Assembly: GCF_900313065.1 (NCBI RefSeq)
Contig: NZ_OMPU01000013.1
Coordinates: 62,001-126,000, forward strand
From: Kiloniella sp. EL199
GTDB lineage: Bacteria > Pseudomonadota > Alphaproteobacteria > Kiloniellales > Kiloniellaceae
Reading direction: 5' to 3'
DNA: 64,000 nucleotides
Within the stretch, counting starts at the first letter, position 1. Each line of letters starts with the position of its first letter. Under the pieces are notes generated by a model, which ran no database searches, was not told the DNA's origin, and saw only the letters and a program-made list of their open reading frames with translations. This document shows, piece by piece, positions 19,359-28,771 of this stretch. Made by a program: the position numbers and the translations under genes.

Positions 19359-19564
19359 CCGGATTATCCGATCAGTCAATTCGCGATTCAAAACAGAAAG
19401 CCTATCCTGCCTTGTGATAAGTCATTGCATCACCAGACCTAAAACCATAAAACCACGAAAACAGAAGTCAGAATTGCCTATGCTTTATCCTGGTTCAAAC
19501 AGGATTTATTTGGCTTATGACCCCGATAAAAATGACATTGGGATAAAATTGACACTGGGATCAA

Positions 19565-19576
19565 TCAAGGAGACCT
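19565..19576 (+). promoter_or_regulatory. Strong ribosome binding site of folD
   Basis: An AAGGAG sequence lies four bases before the first of two consecutive ATG codons at 19577 and 19580. Either could be used; spacing to the second is closer to optimal. Confidence 0.6.
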
Positions 19577-20479
19577 ATGATGTCCACTGCGACAATTATT
19601 GATGGTAGAAAGTTTTCCGCTACCCTTCGGGGCCGTATTGCAGAAGAAGTTACCCGCCTGAAAAACGATCACGATCTGACACCCGGTCTTGCCGTTGTTC
19701 TGGTTGGTGAAGACCCTGCCAGCCAAGTTTATGTACGCAGTAAAGGCAAACAGACCCTTGAAGCAGGCATGAATTCTTACGAACACAAAATGCCTGCTGA
19801 AACAACTCAGGAAGAGCTTCTGGCAAAAGTCGAAGAGCTCAACAATGATCCTGCTGTTCACGGTATTCTTGTTCAGTTGCCTGTTCCTGATCATATTGAT
19901 GACCACGCAATCATTAATGCCATTGACCCAAACAAAGACGTTGATGGCTTCCACGTGATCAACTCTGGTCGGTTGGCAACTGGCGCACGTGGCGCAAGCG
20001 CCCCGATGATCCCTTGTACCCCACTTGGTTCTATCATGTTGTTGAAAGACCACCTTGGTGATCTCTCTAGCAAAACTGCGGTTGTTGTCGGTCGTTCCAA
20101 CATCGTTGGCAAGCCAATGGCGCAGCTTCTGCTACAGGAAAGCTGCACCGTGACCATCGCGCACAGCCGCACCAAAGACCTACCAGACGTTGTTCGTCAG
20201 GCTGACATTGTTGTTGCCGCTGTTGGACGTCCAGAAATGGTTAAAGGCGACTGGGTCAAACCTGGCGCAACCGTTATCGACGTAGGGATCAACCGTATTG
20301 AAGTTGATGGCAAAAACAAACTGGTTGGTGATGTTGCAACAGCCGAAGCAATGGAGCACGCTGGTGCAATTACACCAGTCCCAGGTGGTGTTGGCCCTAT
20401 GACAATTGCTTGCCTTCTTGCCAATACTCTGACTGCTGCGAGCCGTCAAAACGGATTGGAAGAGCCAAATCTTCTCTAA
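19577..20479 (+). CDS. folD: Methylenetetrahydrofolate dehydrogenase/cyclohydrolase
   Basis: FolD is a bifunctional enzyme interconverting 5,10-methylene-, methenyl- and 10-formyl-tetrahydrofolate with NADP. The 300-residue protein shows Tyr52 and the catalytic Lys56 in [11 protein letters not shown], the family segments [10 protein letters not shown] and DVDGFH, the Rossmann segment [17 protein letters not shown], and the C-terminal [15 protein letters not shown]. Codon use is strongly GC-balanced and suggests good expression. It ends in a strong terminator at 20502. Confidence 0.97.
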   Translation: MMSTATIIDGRKFSATLRGRIAEEVTRLKNDHDLTPGLAVVLVGEDPASQVYVRSKGKQTLEAGMNSYEHKMPAETTQEELLAKVEELNNDPAVHGILVQLPVPDHIDDHAIINAIDPNKDVDGFHVINSGRLATGARGASAPMIPCTPLGSIMLLKDHLGDLSSKTAVVVGRSNIVGKPMAQLLLQESCTVTIAHSRTKDLPDVVRQADIVVAAVGRPEMVKGDWVKPGATVIDVGINRIEVDGKNKLVGDVATAEAMEHAGAITPVPGGVGPMTIACLLANTLTAASRQNGLEEPNLL

Positions 20480-20501
20480 AATTCCGCTATAGAATAGCAA
20501 T

Positions 20502-20540
20502 AAAAAAGCCCGATCCTGAATTCACAGTCCCGGGCTTTTT
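20502..20540. terminator. Terminator after folD, first copy of an inverted pair
   Basis: A long stem, AAAAAAGCCCG against CGGGCTTTTT, encloses an interior that includes CCTGAATTCACAG. It lies 23 bases after the folD stop and serves folD and, on the other strand, the DUF3253 gene. Nearly the same 45-bp sequence recurs inverted at about 21802-21846. Confidence 0.85.
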
Positions 20541-20599
20541 GTTATTATCTTGGTTGCGCTAAAGAAATTAAGCCATGAGCAACATATTAAATTTTTCCC

Positions 20600-20884
20600 T
20601 CAAGCAATTACAAGCTTGAACAACCCCTTGATTGGTGCATTCGGGTCAGCCACTTCGCCCTTGCGAATAATGTTAATTCGACCTGTACGCGCAAGATGCA
20701 AGGCTTGTTGACGTACAGCTGGCAAATATTTGCGCCAGGCATCCGGGCGATCTTCTTTTTTTGCACGAGGCTTGTAGTAAGCGCGCGCAAGAGCATCAGG
20801 GCTAACTGCGTTCTCGGCCCCATAGAGTTCCCCAAGGATAAAAATCGCAATTGGGTCGTCTGTTTTTTTCTTCTCGTCGCTCAT
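20600..20884 (-). CDS. DUF3253 domain protein
   Basis: This 94-residue soluble protein matches the small DUF3253 family by its layout: an N-terminal helix region, a conserved PDAWRKYLPAVRQQALHLARTGRINI core and a C-terminal KGEVADPNAPIKGLFKLV hairpin. The core looks like a winged helix, but no function is known for the family. It lies between the folD terminator and tam on the minus strand and is likely co-transcribed with tam or expressed alone. Confidence 0.8.
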   Translation of the reverse strand: MSDEKKKTDDPIAIFILGELYGAENAVSPDALARAYYKPRAKKEDRPDAWRKYLPAVRQQALHLARTGRINIIRKGEVADPNAPIKGLFKLVIA

Positions 20885-21006
20885 ATCAATCTCTCTTCAT
20901 AAGAATGGCGCCTTCACTAACGTGAATCTCATCCCGGAGCAATGACAATCTGCACGGTTCATTGCCTAGCAGCTTTGAGATTAAGGCATAGGATCATGAT
21001 AGTTTA

Positions 21007-21786
21007 TCAAAGTTTCTTTTGAGCAACGATAAATAATCGCGGAAAAGTTAGAAGAACACGACCGTCTTTTAGGGGCTTATAGGCCTGTTTAATTTTGTCA
21101 AGATATTGCTCCAGATAAGCTTTTCTCTCTTGATCGTTGAGAGGATTCAGGAAAGGTCTGAGACCTGTTGATTTTACCCAATCAACGATGGCATTTGCAT
21201 CAGCAAGCACATGTTCATAACTGGTGTGCCAGATATCAATAACCTCGGATTGATCGGCAAGCCAGTTATAATAATCTGCACTGCTTCCAATGATTTCTCT
21301 CGATTTTACCGCTTCCGACAGTTTCTCTGCCCACGGCCCTTCCGATGCTGTTTCCCGCATCAAAACATGAGTTGGCTCGGATAGATTATCTGGCATCTGC
21401 ACAGCGAGAAAACCACCAACGTTCAGATGTTTCATTAAATGGGGAACCAAATCATGATGCCCCGTTACCCACTGAAGCGACGCATTGGCAAAAATAACAT
21501 CAACCTTTTTTTTGGGCTTCCAAATCGCAATATCATCAAGGGGAAAAGTTACATCAGGTAATCTCTTCTTTGCTTCCTCCAGCATTTTCGGGGAAGAATC
21601 TACGCCCGAAATAGCCGCAGATGGAAACCTTCTCTGCAAAAGCTCTGTCGAATTTCCAGGACCACAGCCAAGATCAACAACCTGTTGAGGTTCATTAATT
21701 CCTATCCTGCTCAACAATTCATAAGCAGGACGCGTCCTAAGATCTTCAAACTGCAGATATTGATCCGTGCTCCAATCGTTTTTCAT
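21007..21786 (-). CDS. tam: Trans-aconitate 2-methyltransferase
   Basis: Tam methylates trans-aconitate, a by-product that inhibits aconitase. The 259-residue class-I SAM methyltransferase starts with the family-typical DWSTDQYLQFEDLRTRPAYEL and has the SAM loop VVDLGCGPGNSTELL. Also visible are IFANASLQWV, GGFLAVQMPDN and a C-terminal FLNPLNDQERKAYLEQY segment seen in Tam. It sits between the inverted terminator pair, upstream of DUF3253 on the same strand. Confidence 0.92.
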   Translation of the reverse strand: MKNDWSTDQYLQFEDLRTRPAYELLSRIGINEPQQVVDLGCGPGNSTELLQRRFPSAAISGVDSSPKMLEEAKKRLPDVTFPLDDIAIWKPKKKVDVIFANASLQWVTGHHDLVPHLMKHLNVGGFLAVQMPDNLSEPTHVLMRETASEGPWAEKLSEAVKSREIIGSSADYYNWLADQSEVIDIWHTSYEHVLADANAIVDWVKSTGLRPFLNPLNDQERKAYLEQYLDKIKQAYKPLKDGRVLLTFPRLFIVAQKKL

Positions 21787-21803
21787 AACATCTCTCCCAA
21801 AAA

Positions 21804-21843
21804 CAAAAAGCCCGGGACTGTGAATTCAGGACCGGGCTTTTTT
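21804..21843. terminator. Terminator after argG, second inverted copy
   Basis: This hairpin is the reverse complement of the folD terminator, with one substitution in 40 bases. Read on the minus strand it follows the argG stop by about 20 bases with a T-rich tail, so it terminates argG before tam. Confidence 0.85.
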
Positions 21844-21863
21844 ATTCGAAATCAATCAAGAAA

Positions 21864-23066
21864 TCATCTTTGTTTATTCAGTAGCTTCAAACGCAAAGCA
21901 TTCAACTTAATGAAACCTTCTGCATCTCGCTGATCATAAACGCTGTCTTCTTCGAAGGTCACATGCTCAAGGCTATAAAGTGACTTTGCAGATTCACGCC
22001 CGGTCACGATTGCATTGCCTTTGTAGAGAGACAGACGCACAGTACCTTCCACATGCTCTTGAGACTTGTCGATCATAGCCTGCAGCATTTCACGTTCTGG
22101 GCTAAACCAGAAACCATTATAGATAAGCTCGGCATATTTTGGCATTAACTCATCTTTCAGATGCATCGCACCCCGGTCCAGCGTAATGGATTCGATCGCT
22201 CGGTGTGCAGCCAAAAGGATTGTGCCCCCTGGCGTTTCGTAGATACCACGAGATTTCATCCCAACAAAACGTCCTTCGACAAGATCAAGACGTCCGATGC
22301 CGTTTGCACCACCCAGTTCATTCAACTTGGTAAGGATTTCGGCAGGGGACATTTTCTGACCATTGATTCCAACCGCGTCACCCTTTTTGAATTCAATGGT
22401 GATCTCAGTGGATTCGTCAGGTGCCGCCATCGGCGAAACAATACGCTGATAAACATGCTCGCCCGGTGCAACCCACGGATCTTCCATCTCCTTACCTTCA
22501 GAAGAAGTATGCAGAAGATTGGCATCAACAGAAAACGGTGCTTCGCCTCGCTTGTCTTTGGCGATTGGAATTTGGTGCTTCTCGGCAAAATCAATCAGCT
22601 TTGTACGAGATGTCAGATCCCATTCACGCCAAGGGGCGATAACCTTGATATCCGGGTTCAACGCGTAACAGCTCAGCTCAAAACGAACCTGATCGTTTCC
22701 TTTACCCGTTGCACCATGAGCAACAGCGTCTGCACCTGTTTCTTCGGCTATCTCAATCAAACGCTTGGAAATTAGTGGACGCGCGATTGAAGTTCCGAGA
22801 AGATAAACGCCTTCGTAAACAGCGTTGGCACGAAACATCGGGAAGACAAAATCACTGACAAACTCTTCGCGGACATCTTCGATATAAATATCTTTCACAC
22901 CACAAGCCGAAGCTTTTTTGCGTGCTGGTTCCAGTTCTTCGCCCTGACCAAGATCTGCTGTGAAAGTCACAACTTCGCAATTGTAAGTTTCCTGAAGCCA
23001 TTTCAGGATTACCGAAGTATCAAGTCCGCCTGAATAGGCAAGTACGACTTTTTTGATATCGCCCAT
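21864..23066 (-). CDS. argG: Argininosuccinate synthase
   Basis: ArgG condenses citrulline and aspartate with ATP to give argininosuccinate, the penultimate arginine step. The 400-residue protein opens with the N-type ATP pyrophosphatase loop [18 protein letters not shown]. It continues with family segments such as [27 protein letters not shown] and [16 protein letters not shown]. Length is standard. It is a single-gene unit with its own promoter (23142-23169) and terminator. Confidence 0.97.
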   Translation of the reverse strand: MGDIKKVVLAYSGGLDTSVILKWLQETYNCEVVTFTADLGQGEELEPARKKASACGVKDIYIEDVREEFVSDFVFPMFRANAVYEGVYLLGTSIARPLISKRLIEIAEETGADAVAHGATGKGNDQVRFELSCYALNPDIKVIAPWREWDLTSRTKLIDFAEKHQIPIAKDKRGEAPFSVDANLLHTSSEGKEMEDPWVAPGEHVYQRIVSPMAAPDESTEITIEFKKGDAVGINGQKMSPAEILTKLNELGGANGIGRLDLVEGRFVGMKSRGIYETPGGTILLAAHRAIESITLDRGAMHLKDELMPKYAELIYNGFWFSPEREMLQAMIDKSQEHVEGTVRLSLYKGNAIVTGRESAKSLYSLEHVTFEEDSVYDQRDAEGFIKLNALRLKLLNKQR

Positions 23067-23141
23067 AAAAGTTCACGCCTCTGCAAATAGTGGCCATGCC
23101 GCAAGAAGGCATAAGTGCCGTTTGTTGGTAAATCTGCCGGG

Positions 23142-23169
23142 AGTATAGGTAAATCCTGATCCAGAGCAA
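23142..23169 (-). promoter_or_regulatory. Putative argG promoter with overlapping repeats
   Basis: On the minus strand TTGCTC (164-169 of this block, i.e. 23164-23169) is followed after 16 bases by TATACT (23142-23147). The -10 overlaps a TAGGTAAAT copy at 23146-23154. A perfect inverted copy of that 9-mer lies upstream at 23229-23237, and degenerate copies lie at 23125-23133 and near 23206-23214. The repeats may be an operator. Confidence 0.5.
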
Positions 23170-23322
23170 GTATTGTCCGCAGGAATTACAGTGAAAAATA
23201 CAATTATTTTACCTAATCAAATTAGTCTATTTACCTAGAGATCCAACACAACCTGACTTTTGTCACAAACCAGCTATTTCGGTACACCTTGAATGTTTTA
23301 AAATGTCAGACCAAGTAGGACA

Positions 23323-24690
23323 CTAATCAGAAAAAGCCCCGGATTGACTATAGTTGTTCCAGGCAAACCAATAGGAAATATGCCCCGGCAAACGTTTCAG
23401 TTTATGACCATCGCCAGAAACCAGCGCATCCTCTGTAATCTTCCAACTGCCACTATTGCTTTCAAGATAATCTGCTGCTTCAGACAGAGAAAAAACTTCG
23501 TCATTCCCAGCGTAGGCCCGAACCGTTCTGGTCTTCTCATTCCCGATCAGAATAATTTTTTGCCCCGCGACTTTATCCTGAATAACTTGACCATCACGAA
23601 ATTCAGAAAGAGGCCAAGCCTGCTCTTTGTCCTGTATGCGCAATACAAAAACATAGGATTTTGCCGCATTTTCACTTTGGTCCACCAAAGCCGGAAACAT
23701 AAGCTCCGGTGAGGCAAAGTACTCTCTGTAAGCAACACCGGATCCATAGTCTCTTCGATAGCCCGTATTAATATCCAGAACTGTTGTTTTTGGATGATGA
23801 GCCTTCCATTGTTTCCAGCTTGTAATGGTCACAGGTCTGGTTTTAAGCTCCAGATCTGTTCCCGTTAAAGCCCCCACGACAGGGCGTCCCGTAAACTGGT
23901 TCCACAACGAATGTGTTCGTCTGTCAAACATAAGCTTGTTTGAACGATAGAGAAAACCTGACGATCCAAAAATCATCGGCTCTTTTCCATCCCCCAAATC
24001 AGTTTCATACAGAATACCCGACCCGCAAAGTGTACAGTACGCCAAGGCAACGGGAACTCCGCCAATGACATCATTGAACATTTCATGCCAATTCATAATG
24101 CGTAGCGGATAAGCTCTGGTATCACCATTAATGGAAACACCAAACACCAGATCATCATCGCGCATATAATCGGCTTTTCCAGCGGGAATCATTTCCGGAT
24201 TATCCAATGAGGGAATACCGTCCTTATGAACGCCACCCCATGCTATTTCCTCTAAACGGATAGAATGACGCACGTCCGGATAAAGAAAATCAACAAAGTT
24301 CGGATCAATTAACTGCGTCACCCGAGCTTTGAATACATCAAAACCATCAAAGGGCTTAATCTCGGGATGTTCTTCTTGCCAAAGCATCCAATCTCCCCAA
24401 CTCTGATCCGGCTGTCCCGTCAAGGAAACCAGTGTAGATCTAAGTTGAGTGCTATTGGGTTGAAAACGAAGCGCTTGTATTAAAGCAGGAACGACATCTG
24501 TCTTTCCTCGTTGTTCGAAAATCGCAAGGTTTTTATCCCGGTCTTCACGACTACCCACCAAAATCTGCAAGCTCTGTTCAACAAGAAGAGGGGGATGTTG
24601 AACACTTTGAGCCTGAAGGTGTAGTGGTAACACACAGAGGAACATAGACAACAGTAGGGCAAAAGCCCTTCGTGTAGAAATAAAGACCAT
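23323..24690 (-). CDS. DUF3179 domain exported protein
   Basis: This is a 455-residue exported protein with a signal peptide (FISTRRAFALLLSMFLCVLPLHLQAQ, read in parts) and the DUF3179 domain from about residue 155 on. Family hallmarks are GIPSLDNPEMIPAG, GVSINGDTRAYPLRIMNWHEMFND, GGVPVALAYCTLCGSG, FGSSGFLYRSNKLMFDR and LWNQFTGRPVVG. The His and Cys residues could bind a metal, but no function is established. The start at 24690 is chosen for its GAGGA ribosome site 5 bases upstream. It lies 101 bases downstream of the His-tailed MFS exporter on the same strand. Confidence 0.85.
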   Translation of the reverse strand: MVFISTRRAFALLLSMFLCVLPLHLQAQSVQHPPLLVEQSLQILVGSREDRDKNLAIFEQRGKTDVVPALIQALRFQPNSTQLRSTLVSLTGQPDQSWGDWMLWQEEHPEIKPFDGFDVFKARVTQLIDPNFVDFLYPDVRHSIRLEEIAWGGVHKDGIPSLDNPEMIPAGKADYMRDDDLVFGVSINGDTRAYPLRIMNWHEMFNDVIGGVPVALAYCTLCGSGILYETDLGDGKEPMIFGSSGFLYRSNKLMFDRRTHSLWNQFTGRPVVGALTGTDLELKTRPVTITSWKQWKAHHPKTTVLDINTGYRRDYGSGVAYREYFASPELMFPALVDQSENAAKSYVFVLRIQDKEQAWPLSEFRDGQVIQDKVAGQKIILIGNEKTRTVRAYAGNDEVFSLSEAADYLESNSGSWKITEDALVSGDGHKLKRLPGHISYWFAWNNYSQSGAFSD

Positions 24691-24756
24691 AATATCCTCG
24701 CGACCTTCGAACACTCTCAAGGTACGCAGAGATCATTACGGGGTAAAAACACAGCG

Positions 24757-24774
24757 CGTCACACTTCTGTGACG
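24757..24774. other. Perfect 7-bp hairpin between the MFS exporter and DUF3179 gene
   Basis: CGTCACA and TGTGACG enclose CTTC, an exact inverted repeat with a tetraloop about 65 bases before the DUF3179 start. It could be an attenuator, processing site or operator. No T-run follows. Confidence 0.4.
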
Positions 24775-24791
24775 TCAACTTGAGCGAATAA

Positions 24792-26168
24792 TTAATTTCT
24801 ATTTGGCCAGAGTTCATGATGACTATCAATCACAAAGGCATGTTTATGTATCTGTTTGGGATGATAATGAGGATGACGATGTGGTTCCGGCCCTTCCCAC
24901 CCTTCATGTTCGTGCTGGTGATGCTCATCATGTGTATGCAGATGTAGATGGGACACTTCGGGATGCTCGTGTGTTAACACAGCACTATCTTTTGCTGGCC
25001 ACAAGACCGTAGCAACAATCAATCCGCCAAGCACACCAGCAGCACTGACAAGAAATGTTTCTGATAGTCCAAGATACAGTCCTAACCAACCAGCCGCAGG
25101 ATAGGCTATAAGCCAACAGGCATGAGATAAGGCAAAATGACTGGCAAATAATGCAGGAAGATCTTGTTTATGTGCCGAACGCTTTAAGAGCAAACCACCC
25201 GGAGTTTGAATCAAAGAAGTTCCAGCCCCAATCAGGAACCAGATAATCAAAGCAAGACTATAGGTCAGTTCTAATGATCCACCGATAAGGGTGATTAGCA
25301 AGACCACCGCCCCCAAAAGCATTATGGATCTGGGCTCGAACTCATCAAGTATTTTCCGCAAGCTTAAAGCCACACACATTGATCCTAAACCGGCAGCACC
25401 AAGAAAAACGGCAACGTCACTCTCCCTCCCGCCAAGGAATTCACGGACGTAAACGATGGTATTTACAATCACCATGACACCAGCCGCAGAAACAGCGAAG
25501 CTCAGGGCAAGCAAACCTCGTAATCGAGGTGTTGCAAGATAAATTCTTGTTCCCCGAGATACTTTTCTGAAGGAATTTTTTTCTTCTTCCGTTGGCTCAA
25601 CGTTTGGCAAAATCACCGAAACCACAAGTAAAGCAGAGGCCAGAAAGCCAATGATCGTTCCCAAAAACAGCCAATGAAAGCTCATGACCGATAGCAACAA
25701 TCCAGCAAAAAGTGGACTTAATAAAGCTTCAAGATCATAAGCCAGACGGGAAAGAGAAAGGGCTTTTGTAAAATCGCTCTCTTTCGGCAAAACATCCGGT
25801 ATCGTTGCCTGAAAGGTCGGGGTAAAAGCCGCAGAAAATGACTGAAATAAAAACACCAATAGATAGATTTGCCAGACTTCCGTCACAAATGGCAGGAATA
25901 AAACCATCCCTGCGCGGCATAAATCCAGCGTAACCAAAAAACTTTTGCGCGGAATCCTATCGGCAAATGCCCCAACAACAGGGGCAATCCCGACATAGGC
26001 AACCATTTTAAGCGCCAAAGCAGTTCCCAAAACAGCACCAGCATTTGCCCCCGCAAGATCATAGGCCAGAAGGCCGAGCGCCACTGTCGTCAACCCGCTA
26101 CCCATTAACGACAAAATCTGAGCCGTAAACAAATTTCGATATATCTTGTTTTGTAGAACGCTGAGCAT
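24792..26168 (-). CDS. MFS exporter with His-rich C-terminal tail, NreB-like
   Basis: This is a 12-helix major facilitator protein of 458 residues. The MFS loop motif appears as GAFADRIPRKSF near residue 70. The last 60 residues form a cytoplasmic tail with about 18 histidines, e.g. HLHLHTHDEHHQHEHEG and HRHPHYHPKQIHKH. Such tails are known from the nickel exporter NreB and bind divalent metal. Export of Ni, Co or Zn is inferred; multidrug export remains possible. The ATG at 26168 is favoured, with an upstream in-frame TTG at 26207 as alternative. A C/G palindrome at 26212-26228 lies just upstream. Confidence 0.8.
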   Translation of the reverse strand: MLSVLQNKIYRNLFTAQILSLMGSGLTTVALGLLAYDLAGANAGAVLGTALALKMVAYVGIAPVVGAFADRIPRKSFLVTLDLCRAGMVLFLPFVTEVWQIYLLVFLFQSFSAAFTPTFQATIPDVLPKESDFTKALSLSRLAYDLEALLSPLFAGLLLSVMSFHWLFLGTIIGFLASALLVVSVILPNVEPTEEEKNSFRKVSRGTRIYLATPRLRGLLALSFAVSAAGVMVIVNTIVYVREFLGGRESDVAVFLGAAGLGSMCVALSLRKILDEFEPRSIMLLGAVVLLITLIGGSLELTYSLALIIWFLIGAGTSLIQTPGGLLLKRSAHKQDLPALFASHFALSHACWLIAYPAAGWLGLYLGLSETFLVSAAGVLGGLIVATVLWPAKDSAVLTHEHPEVSHLHLHTHDEHHQHEHEGWEGPEPHRHPHYHPKQIHKHAFVIDSHHELWPNRN

Positions 26169-26211
26169 CGCGAAAGTCTTATTAATAAGAAGGTTGTTCT
26201 TTTCCAAGATT

Positions 26212-26228
26212 ATCCCCCTAGGGGGGAT
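26212..26228. promoter_or_regulatory. C5-TA-G6 palindrome, candidate CsoR/RcnR-family operator
   Basis: The sequence ATCCCCCTAGGGGGGAT is an almost perfect palindrome 44 bases upstream of the exporter start. CsoR/RcnR (DUF156) metal repressors bind C/G-tract palindromes of this general shape, such as those at rcnA and dmeF. The partner gene's His-rich tail supports metal control. No DUF156 regulator gene is in the window. Confidence 0.5.
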
Positions 26229-26452
26229 TTATCAAGTATTGTCCATTCAGTGAATCATGCCCAAAACAGATTCTGATTACTGTGTTGAGTTATTTTTCAT
26301 TTAATAAAATATTGTTTTTTATAAGTTTATTTTACCATTAGACAGCAAGAACAAAAATTTTAACCATCATGACAAATTATTTACCTTTTGCCCTTTAAGC
26401 TTCTGGCCAGAATTCAACAAATATGATGATTGTGCGGTAAGGAGTTACAGGT

Positions 26453-28717
26453 ATGGACGCCCCTAGTTTAAAAAATTCCCATGAAGAGGAAACCAGAGAA
26501 ACTGAGGAAAGCAACGTACCTGAAACGGATGCTGTCGCAAGTTCCGATGAAGATATCTCAGCAAGTACTGCAGATGTAGATGACTCTCTTCCAGAGAATA
26601 CAGGACCAGTGCAAACCTTAGAAGAAGCCCCCGAGATAAAGTTCGGTATTGGTAAACGCCTGATCCTCTCTTTTGGTGTCGTTGCCATCATGACTGTATT
26701 GGTCAGCTTCATAAGTTGGTATAACCTCACCAGGCTTACGGAAACACAGGAAGCTCTTACAGAAGAAACCGTCCCCGCGATTACTTCTGCTTTGAAACTG
26801 TCTGAAGAAATATCCAGACTGGCTGCCACGGCTCCCTTGCTGGAATCCGCAGCTGACACTGCCCAAAGAGATCAACGGTTTCTGGAACTCCAAAGCTCTA
26901 TTTTATCCGCACAAGGCCACCTTTCTAATTTGGGAGAGCTGAATGTCAGTCAGGAGACCGTCAATAACATCCAAACGAGTCTGGGCGATATCGGACCGAA
27001 AATTGACGAACTTCGCGAACTCGGTAATGAAAAGCAAACCTATGCCCTGAGAAGAGTTGAACTCGGTAAAGAACTTTCATCTTACAGAGAGCTGGTCGCC
27101 AAAGAAATATCACCTCATCTTATCAAGGTACGACTAGGTGTTATCGACGGCGAAGGTGAGCCACTCCAACTCTTTCAATTACAACAGGGTCTTCTGGATT
27201 TCAAAGGATCAACGAACCTTCTAATTGGCCTTCTGGCAGAAGGTGGGCAAACAAATACACTGGAAGATATTACGCAAATCGAGCAACTTTTCCTGACATC
27301 TTTGGGATCAATGGCAACCCCCCTTTCAAAACTGGCCCAAACCCAGAAGGTAGATAAACTGTCAGAGCTGTTTCAAAGCCTGCTAACCCTCGGTAGTAAA
27401 GGGGATCTCCAGAACAATATTTTCTCTCTTCGCAAAGCTGAACTAACAGCGCAAAACAAAAGCAATGCGATTATGGAAGAAACCAGAACAATCGCAGAAA
27501 ATTTATCTGGTCAAATCAGTGAGCTGGTTACGAATACCGAAGCAGGCATCGCCGCTACCGCGCAAGAAAACAAAGCATCATCTGAACAGACTGAAATAAT
27601 TATGGTTATCATTGCAGCCGCCTCATTAATTGTCTCGATCTTGATCGGATGGCTTTATGTCGTCCGCTCCCTGCTCAGTCGCCTTATGGGGCTTGTTCAT
27701 TCTATGGAAGAAATTGCCAACGGCGACCTTACAACCCGCATCATGCGCAATGGCAATGACGAAATCAGTAAAATGGGATTTGCCTTGGCCCAATTACGGA
27801 ATGTCTCGCGAGAAGCAGAAGCTTTAAAAGCGGAACAGGAACTCAATGAAGCACGTCTGGAAGAAGAAAAACGTCTGAACGCAGAAAGTATGGCAAATGA
27901 TTTTGATGCTTCTGTCGGCTCCTCTATCGGTATTCTCTCTAGCAACGTCACTGTTATGCGTGATCAGGCCAAAGAAATGCAAAACCTTGCTGCCGGATCT
28001 CAAAGAGAAGCTCAGGAGATCAGCGGTGCCAGTGAAGCCATGTCCAATGACATCTCCACAGTTGCGGCAGCGACAGAAGAACTTTCGGCTTCTATTTCAG
28101 AAATTTCTAATCTTGTCAGTAAATCAACAGATTGTTCAAACAATGCAGTTGAACGCGCTGCCACAATGAACGGTAATATTTCCCGCCTCAATGAAGGTTC
28201 ACAGGAAATCGAAAATGTCATCAGCATGATCAGCGGCATTGCCGAGCAAACCAATCTTCTTGCCCTGAACGCAACCATCGAAGCGGCTCGTGCCGGCGAA
28301 GCTGGTAAGGGGTTTGCTGTGGTCGCTGCCGAGGTTAAAAACCTCTCAAACCAGACAACATCTGCCACCGAAGATATTCGTTCACTGATAGGTAACATTC
28401 AAAATGAAATCAGCAGTGCTGTTGATGCTGCGGAACAGATCGATAATGTTATCAAGGAAATCAATGATATTGCAGGCGGAATCTCTACAGCAGTTGAAGA
28501 GCAAGGCGGTGCAACACGAGAAATCAGTCAGACAGTCAATCAGTCAGCAAACAACTGTTCTGTTATTGCTGAGCGCGTGCAAGAGGTTTCAACAGCGTTG
28601 AATCAAACTAATCAATCTATGGGACAGGTCATAGATGGTGTCCAGAAAATCGATGAAGAAAGCTCATTGTTAACTGAAAATGTGGATCAATTCCTCAATT
28701 CGGTACGCGGGCAATAG
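26453..28717 (+). CDS. Methyl-accepting chemotaxis protein
   Basis: This 754-residue chemoreceptor has an unusual acidic, disordered cytoplasmic leader of about 65 residues. It is followed by TM1 (about 70-90), a helical periplasmic sensor domain of about 290 residues, TM2 (about 382-404), a HAMP domain and a signalling domain. The signalling domain tip is [23 protein letters not shown] (quoted here as two adjacent motifs), followed by [12 protein letters not shown]. There is no NWETF-like pentapeptide at the C-terminus, which ends NSVRGQ. The ligand is unknown. It is monocistronic and closed by a strong terminator. Confidence 0.93.
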   Translation: MDAPSLKNSHEEETRETEESNVPETDAVASSDEDISASTADVDDSLPENTGPVQTLEEAPEIKFGIGKRLILSFGVVAIMTVLVSFISWYNLTRLTETQEALTEETVPAITSALKLSEEISRLAATAPLLESAADTAQRDQRFLELQSSILSAQGHLSNLGELNVSQETVNNIQTSLGDIGPKIDELRELGNEKQTYALRRVELGKELSSYRELVAKEISPHLIKVRLGVIDGEGEPLQLFQLQQGLLDFKGSTNLLIGLLAEGGQTNTLEDITQIEQLFLTSLGSMATPLSKLAQTQKVDKLSELFQSLLTLGSKGDLQNNIFSLRKAELTAQNKSNAIMEETRTIAENLSGQISELVTNTEAGIAATAQENKASSEQTEIIMVIIAAASLIVSILIGWLYVVRSLLSRLMGLVHSMEEIANGDLTTRIMRNGNDEISKMGFALAQLRNVSREAEALKAEQELNEARLEEEKRLNAESMANDFDASVGSSIGILSSNVTVMRDQAKEMQNLAAGSQREAQEISGASEAMSNDISTVAAATEELSASISEISNLVSKSTDCSNNAVERAATMNGNISRLNEGSQEIENVISMISGIAEQTNLLALNATIEAARAGEAGKGFAVVAAEVKNLSNQTTSATEDIRSLIGNIQNEISSAVDAAEQIDNVIKEINDIAGGISTAVEEQGGATREISQTVNQSANNCSVIAERVQEVSTALNQTNQSMGQVIDGVQKIDEESSLLTENVDQFLNSVRGQ

Positions 28718-28730
28718 CTTCGAAGCGTTT

Positions 28731-28768
28731 AAAATCCCCCAAGCAGAAAATACTTGGGGGATTTTTTG
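28731..28768. terminator. Terminator after the chemoreceptor gene
   Basis: A 13-bp perfect stem, AAAATCCCCCAAG against CTTGGGGGATTTT, with a 9-base loop and a six-T tail lies 14 bases after the stop codon. It separates the convergent chemoreceptor and lysE genes. Confidence 0.9.
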
Positions 28769-28771
28769 CAT

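Noticed and set aside
19414-19602. 62-codon frame upstream of folD
   Set aside because: It overlaps the folD start and has no family features; a degenerate direct repeat around GACATTGGGATAAA was also seen but is weak.
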